Assembly (NCBI GenBank): GCA_023512835.1
Contig: CM042089.1
Span: forward strand, 52,261,427-52,325,426
From: Taxillus chinensis
Lineage: Eukaryota > Streptophyta > Magnoliopsida > Santalales > Loranthaceae
DNA length: 64,000 nt
Direction of reading: 5' to 3'
Positions 56,378 through 64,000 of this stretch are shown in pieces; position 1 is the stretch's first letter, and every line of letters begins with the position of its first letter. The notes beneath the pieces are model-generated. The model saw only the letters and a program-made list of their open reading frames with translations. It made no database searches and was not told the DNA's origin. The position numbers and the translations under genes are program-made.

Positions 56378-57475
56378 GTTGCAAACATAATGTCTGGGCG
56401 ACTTGCTGTAAGATACAGCAAGGATCCTATCATCCCTCTATACTCAGTCACATTTACTAATTTGCCTTCCACATCAGGGTCTAACTTGGCACTGACTGGC
56501 ATAGAAGTCTTGACAGGAGATGAGCCTTCCATACCAAACTTCTTGATTAAGTCACGTGTGTACTTAGCTTGGTTAATGAAGATCCCTTCCTTCAATTGTT
56601 TAACTTCTATTCCAAGGAAGTAGGACAGTTCTCCCATCATACTCATTTCGAACTTGCCACTCATCAACTTAGCAAACTCCTCACAAAGCTTCGGATTTGA
56701 TGATCTGAAAATGATATCATCCACATATATCTGTACAATTAGAGAATGTCCTTTCTCTTTTCGTAAGAACAACGTGGTGTCAATCTTCCCTTTTTGAAAG
56801 TTATGAGCAAGTAAAAACTCTGAGAGTGTATCGTACCAAGCTCTAGGAGCTTGCTTCAGTCCGTACAAGGCTTTTCGTAGTTTTGTAAACTAGATGTCCA
56901 ACCTTGGGTTCAATGAATCCTAGAGGTTGTTCTACATACACATCCTCTTGAAGATCTCCATTCAGAAATGCGCTCTTGACGTCCATTTGATAAACTATGA
57001 AGTTCTCATAAGATGCATACGCCAAAAACATTCTGATTGCCTCAAGTCTTGCTACTGGAGCAAAGGTTTCGTCATAATCTATTCCTTCTTCTTGACGATA
57101 ACCCTTAGCTACCAGTCCGGCTTTGTTCCGGATTACTATTCCATCCGTATCTAGTTTGTTCCGGAACACCCATTTAACGCCTATGACTTGTTGAGACTTC
57201 GGCCTTGGTACTAATGTCCGCACTTCATTACTTTTGAATTGATTAAGTTCTTCTTGCATAGCATCTACCCAGTTGGAATCTTGAAGAGCTTCATCCACCA
57301 CCTTTGGCTTTACTTGTGATAGAAAACATGAGTAAAGACACATGTTGGAGGTGGCTGCTCTTGTTCTTACACCAACAGTAGGATCACCAATCACTTGATC
57401 TGGAGGGTGGTTTCTTGTCCTAGGACTACTTGAGTTAGTCACGAGTCGCGTTTGCCTTCGAGTAGAGTTTTTCTA
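56236..57475 (-). pseudogene. Reverse transcriptase of SIRE B
   Basis: Two frames joined at about 56880: the first runs [20 protein letters not shown] to [20 protein letters not shown], the second from [14 protein letters not shown] through [18 protein letters not shown] to [20 protein letters not shown]. Catalytic YVDD is intact. Upstream the frame is open to about 57475, where homology stops at the gypsy LTR. Confidence 0.93.
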
Positions 57476-57965
57476 GATTTTGACCTAGTGAATGGGCTCA
57501 AAGAATTCACGTGCAAAAGGAAAGATGCTTGATGATGTCCTCATCTACCACGAAGTTTCAGGCCAAACGGACGTGTGTGAGGGCACGTGATATGGGTCCA
57601 ATTCACGTGCAAGGTGGTTGTCTTAAATGATGCAAGGAGGCTAGGGGTAAGTTTGAGAGCATTTGGAGTCCATTTGGAGTTGCACGTGAATTGGGAATTC
57701 ACGTGCAAATTGGCGTGCACCATATTTTGCAGGTTCCCTTGGTTTTGACATTCTAATGATCTTTCTCCAAAGGACCATGTTGAAATTCCAGTATTTTGGC
57801 CTATATGGGTGCGGAAAGGTGCTAACTTGTGTGATCAAAACTACGTCGTTTTGATCCTGGGTTTCTTAATCAAAACTACGCGTTTTGATGTGGGTAGTGT
57901 CTATATAAGGAGGGCTTGAGTTTGAGTTTAGGGTTCTTGTGTTCTTCCTTGCTGCTTTTTGCCGG

Positions 57966-58002
<37 letters not shown>

Positions 58003-59306
58003 CTCCTGCGGCGTGGTGGTTCGCGTCGTGGGGAGCGTCTGGGCGTGGAGGTTAGGACAAAAGCCCGAGGTAGGGATTCATGTCCTTCCAAACTCTCCTC
58101 TTTTTAGGATATTCACCTATATATTAGTAAATCCATATAGGTGTGATCTCCTTATGGTGTTGGCCTTCAGTGGCATGTTCTTTGATTTGATGTTGAATTT
58201 GGCCTTGAGGATTTTCGGGTTTGTTTATGCACACTATGTGTTTGATGAAATGTCTAAGAGGTGCACACTATGTGTTTGATAAAAGTCCGTGAGGCCGCAT
58301 GCCATGTATTCAATATAATGCTGTGAGACCTTGTATATGAGTGCTTGATGATATACCGTGATTGGGTGTGTCCGTGTTTGATTTGTATTTGATTTTTTGC
58401 CTATGAGGCTGATGTGTGTGATCGGTATCCGACCATGTTGGTCCTTCTCGAGATAAAAGTGAAAGTTTGTCGAGTTTACATGTTGAGATGTAATGCTATC
58501 TGTTGTTGATCTGTTTGAGGGCGAGGGGGGGGGGGGAGTATGGGCCGGGGTGGACCCCTTTGAGATTTGGCCGGACGTGGTCCGAGTCTCGGTGTAGCAC
58601 TCACGACGGTGGGTAAGTCTACACCCATTCCCGAGGGTAGATATGGCGCCCGAGGAGGTGGTTGACCATATCCGACTCGGGTGGAAAATGTTGCATTGGT
58701 GTCCAGCAACATTCGCCTGAATGTGGTATGTCATGTCGCCGTGGTGGCGGGTGTCCTCGCCCTTGGGCGGGTTCGGTAAAGAGGTTTCTTGGGTGATGTT
58801 TCGCGTAGCCTTAGGCACAACACGAGCACAAGCATACACATATCATGCATGTTGTACGATGGGACGGGCCTGGGAGACGGGATCCCTGCTGGCGTGGTTT
58901 GCTCACCCCTCCTATAAACGTGCGGTGGGGTGGTTGCGGGCGGTAGGTGAAGGCGAGGAGCTAGGCCCCCGAGGTGAAAGCTTTATATTATTTCCTTTGT
59001 TGTACTGGTTTTATGTGTTTGGATTTTGGTTTGTTTTATTGATGGCTTCATAGGGGTTTTTCCCCGACGGGTTGAATGAACATTTAGTCTTTGAAATGAA
59101 ATAAAATGAGATGTTGTTATTCAATTTGTGTTTGTGTGCATGGTTTGGGAACGGGAGCATGCCCCTTGGCATGTTGCTGATTGTGCGGGTTTGGGACAGA
59201 CCCGTCTAGAAGTCCTTTTAAGGTGCTTGCACCACCCCTTGTCCCTTCGGGTGCGGGCATGGGCGTCCTACTCATTTCCAAGTGGAAGGAAATTGGGGCG
59301 TGACAT
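57476..59306 (+). repeat. Partial 5' LTR of the Del/Tekay gypsy
   Basis: Shares with the solo LTR the two palindromic boxes (57833-57889), TATA ctatataagg (57901), GA tract (57967-57998) and the end ggggcgtgaca. There is no TG start at the left junction with SIRE B, so it is truncated. Confidence 0.85.
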
Positions 59307-59322
59307 TATGGTATCGTAGCCA
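59307..59322 (+). promoter_or_regulatory. Altered primer binding site of the Del/Tekay gypsy
   Basis: atggtatcgtagcc; the canonical site has tatcagagcc, so CAGA appears as CGTA. Confidence 0.85.
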
Positions 59323-59738
59323 TAGTTCATGGTCTAGTGGACCTAGGATAGTGGGGAGGCTGGGCCGCTTCGAGACTCTTGGGAGGCGGATAGGACACGC
59401 CGATCAACGTGGTCCTATCTGGTTTTCTCGGGGTGTACTCGGGGGTAGTTAGACCAAGGAGTAGGGCACTTGCATTTGGGTTGAGGGTGCTACATGCATT
59501 GGCATTAGAGCACTAGTTTAATTTCGGATGAGCATTGTGATTGGACATGCTATGTTGATGAAACTTGTTCGTGAAATTCGGTGATTTTCGTGAGACTTGT
59601 TGCTTGAATTGCTGTGTGTACTTGTGATTTTCGTGTGTTTAAATGTAAAATGTTGCTTGAGTACCCATGGCCCATGGGGATGAGGGTGTGTAGAGCTTGA
59701 GAGAAGCCGATCCTAGTTTGGTTTAAATTATGTAGACG

Positions 59739-61100
59739 ATGCCTCCTAGGAAAGTAACCCGAGCTACTCCGGGGGAGGGGAGGAGGGGAATCTGTCGCCC
59801 GTCTTGGAGAGGGAAGAGGACAGCGTGTAGAGGGCGATGATCCCCGGAGCGGATCATGGCCCAAGTCCGGGCCCTAGTGAGAACGTGCAAGGCAGCGTGA
59901 GGACCTCGGGGAGAGATCCTAAACGAGGTGCGTCGGGAGATGATGGCACGACGGGCGGTGCCACCCCTCCACCCCGTGAGGGGAACCTCCGTGTAGGCGG
60001 GAAGGCCGGTGAGGCGGGAAGAGGGAGACGTGTTGACGCGTTCCGAAGGAACATCCACCAAGGTTCAAGGGAGGAGCCGAACCTCTAGGAGCGGAGCAGC
60101 CGCGGCGGCATCGAGCATGTGTTCTCCTTTCTTCGACCCCGGGAGGAAGACAAAGGAGACTAGCGGTCCGGCGGTTGGAGGAGGAAGCCTTGGAATGGTG
60201 GCTTAGCATCTCGGAAGCCGGGATATGGAGACCATGGCCTGGAATGAGTTCCTCCACTGCTCCATGAGGAGTTCTTTCCGTAGTCATGCGGTGGCGAAGC
60301 GGGAGGAGTTCGGCGGCTTGAGCGAGGATCGCGCCGAGGCAGTATGAGCGAGATTTTCGGGGTGAGTCGGTTTGCTCCGAAGCAATATCAAGGGAGGACC
60401 GAAGGCCCATAAGTTTACCATGGGTCTCAAACCTGCCCCAAGCAAAGGGTGGAGAGCTGCGTCGAAGACCTATCTTGAAGTCGGGACACCGCCAAGATTG
60501 TTGAGAGAGGATTAGAGGAGGGAAGACAGGCTCACCAGGAGCGGATGGGGCGAGCGCGCGCGACAAGCACGGTGATACCAAGAGGCGAAGGTGGTCCGGG
60601 AGGGGACTTTTCCCAAGGATGGGGGCCAGCTTCAAGGCTCCGCCCGATCCCGTTACTTTGAGGACGGAGTCGCTGGGAACTTCCCGCGGGTGTACCGTGT
60701 GGCATGTCGGGCACGTCAACGTGAGGCCCCATGCGCTTGACGTGTCTAGCGTGGGAAGGTGGGACACATCGGCAAAGGTGTGTTTCGGCAAGGGGACCAC
60801 AGGGAGCTGGAAGCTTAGCACAAGGGAGCAGGGGTGGAACCCAATTTCGGGCCCCAAAGCCAAGGACATTCGTGGCGAGCCGGTCCGGCGGTTCCGGTCA
60901 CACTAGGCCACGTGGGGAGAGGCAACCACAAGGAGGATCGGAGGGCGTCCCGGTGGACTGCAGGCGGAGCAAAAGGGAAGGCAAGGAGGCCGGTGGTGGG
61001 GCAAGCCAAGGCAGAGTGTTCGCGCTCCCTCAACACCACTTGAAATGGAGGATTTACCATCACCCTCCGAGGAAGGTGGAGCTGGACCTTCGGTGGTTCG
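59739..61100 (+). pseudogene. gag with zinc-knuckle region, Del/Tekay gypsy
   Basis: Starts MPPRKVTRATPG, the usual opening of Del-type Gag, 430 bases after the LTR. The frame is lost within 30 codons and reappears in pieces. A knuckle-like cluster lies near 60690-60790 (CLA.GKVGHIGK-type), followed by a Gly/Lys-rich spacer. Frameshifts are too many for a product. Confidence 0.7.
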
Positions 61101-61625
61101 AGGTACTATTCTAATATCCCGACCGTTGTTCGCATTGTTTGATACCGGAGCTTCGTGCTCCCGATTGCTAAGTCCTTGGTGGAGAGCCTTGGACTGATTG
61201 TGTGGAGGCGATAGACCTCGCGGGTCGAGTCCCCAATGGGAGGAGTGGAGTTGATCCACCAAATGTGTCGAGAGTGTGCGCTACGATAGGAGAGGTTGAC
61301 CTCTCATTTGATTTGTACGTAATGCCCATGAGGACCTTTAGTTTGATTCGGGGATGGTGGTGATGGCCTTTCGGCAAGATTGTCGCTATAGGCGACGAGT
61401 ATCGTTCTACACCCACAGGGTCTTCCCGTATCCTAGTGGGTGAATGGGATAGGGATCTTGGGAGAGCTGGACCGACGAGGGAGCTATGGGGCGATATTAC
61501 CCATAGGCTTGCCACCCTAACCTTTGAGGAGGAAGGTAACTTGGAGAAAAGGGTGTGGCCGGATGTAGTCGAGAATTTCCAGGATGTCTTTCCTGGGGAG
61601 TTGTTGGAGTGCCTCCACACGTAGT
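61101..61625 (+). pseudogene. Aspartic protease region, Del/Tekay gypsy
   Basis: The active-site motif ALFDTGASCS is readable at 61133-61160. Downstream VWPDVVENFQDVFPGEL at about 61550 is the linker before RT. Frames shift between. Confidence 0.8.
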
Positions 61626-61739
61626 GTCGAGTTCACGATTGAACCGTTGCCAGGGGTGGGACCCTCTCACTAGTAGCATACCGGATGGGACCCGCTGAGT
61701 TGCGGGAGCTTCGGACGGGATAAAGGACCTGGGAGATAA

Positions 61740-62830
61740 AGGTTTTATCCGTCCTAGTACCTCACCATGGGGTGCACCGGTCTTGTTTGCTAAGAAGGCC
61801 GATGGTTCGTTGCGACTTTGCATTGATTATCTGAAGTGAATCAAGTAACGGTAAAGAACAAGTACCCTTTGCCGCGGATTGATGACTTATTCGACCAGTG
61901 AGTGGAGCACGGTGGTTCTCAAAAATCGATCGCGTTCGGGATATCACCAATTGAGGGTCGGGAGCGAGGACATCCCTAAGACGGCGTTCGGGTGCGGTAC
62001 GGACACTATGAGTGGTTAGTGTGCCTTTTGGGCTCACGACGCCCTCTGTGTTCATGCATCTAATGAATCGGGATTGCCCCATACCGTTCCTTCGTGGTGG
62101 TATTCATTGACGACATCCTTGTGTACTCCAAAACCCAAGGCGAGCATGAGGAGCACTTGGCCGTGGTGCTACGGGCACTACGAGATCATCACTTGTAGCT
62201 AAATTTAGCAAGGTGACTTCGGATGCGAGAGGGCATTTTCTTGGGCATGTAGTATCGCCGAGGGTTAGAGGGACCCACCAAGATTGAGTCCGTAGCATCT
62301 TGGAAGAGGCCCACAAAGTTTTTAGATCCGGAGTTTCTTGGGTCCGCGGTATTACCGGCGTTTTGTGGAAGGGTTTTCTCGGTTGGCGGCACCTATGACA
62401 GCTCTTACACGGAAGGGAGCCAAATTCGAGTGGACGGACAAGGCCGGCGAGCATTCGAGGATTAAGACTCGCCTAACTCGCACCGGTGTTGAGTCTACCG
62501 CAGGAGGGAGTGCCATTCGAGGTGTATTGTGATGCGTCTCGCGTTGGACCGGGGTGTGTTCGATGCAAGAGCGCCAAGTCATAGCATATGGCTCGCGACA
62601 CGAAGGTCCCATGAGCAAAACTACCCAACACACGACCTGGAGTTAGCGGCGAAGCTTTTTCCCTGGGCTTGGCGACATTACCTGTTGGGAGAGAAATTTG
62701 TGGTATATACCGACCACAAAAGCCTCGATATCTTCACCCGAGAGACCTAAATTTGCGCCAACGGAGGTGGGTCGAGTACCGCAAATGTTTGACTTCACGC
62801 TCCCTACACGCCTGGAAAGGGAAATTTAGT
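61740..62830 (+). pseudogene. RT and RNase H, Del/Tekay gypsy
   Basis: Motifs in changing frames: [20 protein letters not shown] (61770), the catalytic [12 protein letters not shown] (62102-62140), FLGP/YYRRFVEGFSRLAAPMTAL (62338), and RNase [19 protein letters not shown] (62680-62735). The GYHQLRV segment at about 61945 is recognisable with inserted and missing bases. Confidence 0.85.
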
Positions 62831-63139
62831 AGCCGACGCGCTAAGTAAAAGGAAAAGCTGAGGTTTCCATGAGAGAATGGAAAAGATGGAGCGGGTTGGG
62901 GGTGCTTCGGGTGCGACTGTGGAGTTTGGGGGAGCTATCGTGTCCTCCACGTGATACCGAGGTCGAGGGGGCGTGTCCGTGAGGGACGTTAGGCGACATG
63001 GATCGTGAGGTGATCCGGGCCCGTAGAGGCCGGAGAGCCGTCGGGACCGGGCTGAAAGGAGTGAGCATGAGCTGAAATTTCGAGGGCGTCTGTAGACCAC
63101 CTCCCTTGGTGAGGAGTGGGAATTTCATCATTCCCGTTT

Positions 63140-64000
63140 GGCTGTACATCCAGGAGGAACTAAGATGTATCATGCCGTTCGCGCACGCTCGGTGGCCGGG
63201 GCTGAAACGGAGTGTAGCGAGTTTATTTCCGGTGCCTTACCGGTGGCAAGTGAAGGCGGAACACCAACGACCCGCGGTCATTGCGGCCTTTACCTGTAGG
63301 CCGGTGGAAGTGGGAGCATATTACCATGGACTTCGTGACGGACTTCCTACAACTTCGGGAGAAAGGACATGATTTGGGTCATAGTGGACCGCTTAACTAA
63401 GTCAGCCCATTTCTTGGCAATTCGAGAGCGCGACTCTATCGGCACGTTAGCCGGTTGTATGTTGATGAAATTGTCCGCTTGCACGGAGTACCCTTGTCTA
63501 TTGTTTCCAGACTGGGATGCGCGGTTTACATCCCGGTTTTGGGGAGGTCTCAGAAGCATTGGGAACCCGACTTAATTTGAGTACCGCATTCCATCCCGAG
63601 ATCGAGGTCAGTCCGAGAGGACCATTCAAACATTGGAAGACTTGTTGAGGGCTTGTGTACTCGATTTTGGAGGATCATGGGCTTCCCACCTTCCTCTGGT
63701 GGAGTTTGCCTATAATAACGTTACGCCTTCGATTGGGATGGCCCCCGTTTGAGGCATTGTTGGCCGACCGTGTCGGTCTCCATTATGTTGGGCGAAAGGC
63801 TGGGGCGGCTATGTTAGGACCCCAATTGGTCCGGAGGCTACGGCAAAAGTTCATGATTCGGCAACGCCTTCTTCGACCCGGACGAGCGTGTCTTATGCGG
63901 ATCGCCGACGCCGACCGTTGGAGTTTTTGGTGGGAGACCACGTATTCCTTCGTGTTTCTCCACGTGAGAGGGCATAAGAGATTTGGGCTGGGTCCAAGTT
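63140..64000 (+). pseudogene. Integrase, Del/Tekay gypsy, cut by the window edge
   Basis: HHCC-side sequence (KMYHAVRA-like, 63163; QVKAEHQRPA, 63250), then WVIVDRLTKSAHFLAIRERD (63364-63430), the second Asp in DWDARFTSRFWGGL (63510), the third-residue region [19 protein letters not shown] (63590-63650), and FLVGDHVFLRVS (63925). The chromodomain expected after this lies outside. Confidence 0.87.

Larger units (their letters stand above)
49843..57475 (-). mobile_element. SIRE/Maximus-type copia B, 5' truncated, with the same extra cassette
   Basis: Minus strand order: RT (57475-56236), RNase H (56377-55782), spacer, extra cassette (54192-51305), purine tract, 3' LTR (51163-49843). It inserted into the integrase of copia A in the same orientation. 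Its own upstream part is cut at about 57475 by a gypsy LTR. Confidence 0.9.
57476..64000 (+). mobile_element. Del/Tekay-type gypsy, 5'-truncated LTR, runs off the window
   Basis: Partial 5' LTR (57476-59306), a damaged primer site, then gag, zinc knuckles, protease, RT, RNase H, HHCC and integrase in gypsy order. The LTR is related to the solo LTR at 40088-41965 but lacks its first 200 or so bases. The coding region has many indels; the 3' LTR is outside the window. Confidence 0.9.

Noticed and set aside
59919..60869. 316-codon minus-strand frame in the gypsy gag
   Set aside because: Antisense to gag and knuckle motifs that are readable on the plus strand; likely open because of high GC content.

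Overview
This is plant nuclear DNA, most likely from a eudicot. It contains remnants of two intron-containing housekeeping genes (COP9 signalosome subunit 7 and oligosaccharyltransferase subunit OST48), a TTTAGGG-like interstitial tract, and layers of Ty3/gypsy, Ty1/copia and hAT elements with tRNA-iMet primer sites and plant-type target duplications. I see no bacterial operon, CRISPR array or tRNA gene, and the species cannot be named from the sequence.

Layout. 1-1076: a promoter-like block with a possible 49-residue hydrophobic peptide gene, then a second TATA promoter. 1077-8547: a chromodomain gypsy element with matched 385 bp LTRs, interrupted by an internally deleted minus-strand Del/Tekay-type element (about 2401-5560). 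8548-9990: AT-rich DNA with a small foldback MITE. 9991-12854: minus-strand OST48 (DDOST) remnant with introns kept. 12855-16477: mostly unassigned, with a Tat/Ogre-like fragment and a telomere-like tract. 16478-38750: a minus-strand CSN7 (FUS5) locus whose introns hold a non-autonomous hAT (18072-19112), a complete copia (21478-26447), a hAT-like element (26696-33035) with a decayed copia inside it, and a hAT with transposase remnants (34591-38136). 38751-42526: pyrimidine-rich DNA, MITE-like ends, and a textbook solo LTR (40088-41965, duplication CTGGA). 42527-64000: a same-region nest in which SIRE/Maximus-type copia A is cut by SIRE copia B (both minus), and B is cut by a Del/Tekay gypsy (plus) that runs off the window.

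The most interesting signal is in the two SIRE copies. After reverse transcriptase/RNase H, in the place where SIRE elements are known for an envelope-like frame, each carries a cassette on the sense strand. It has its own TATA box, a first frame (about 570 codons in copy A) that resembles the 'putative plant transposon protein' layout, and a second frame ending in a Ulp1/SENP-like (C48) cysteine protease domain with the His-Asp-Gln-Cys positions visible in both copies. A retrotransposon with its own internally promoted deSUMOylase-like gene is the best candidate here for an under-described system.

A second, technical signal: in several repeats CAG/CTG appears as CG-containing variants. Three separate primer binding sites show it, as do the two LTRs of one element. 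This looks more like a base-calling or assembly artefact at methylated CHG sites than biology, so the frameshifts in these repeats, and perhaps in the two host genes, should be read with caution. All calls are from reading the sequence; no database search was run.
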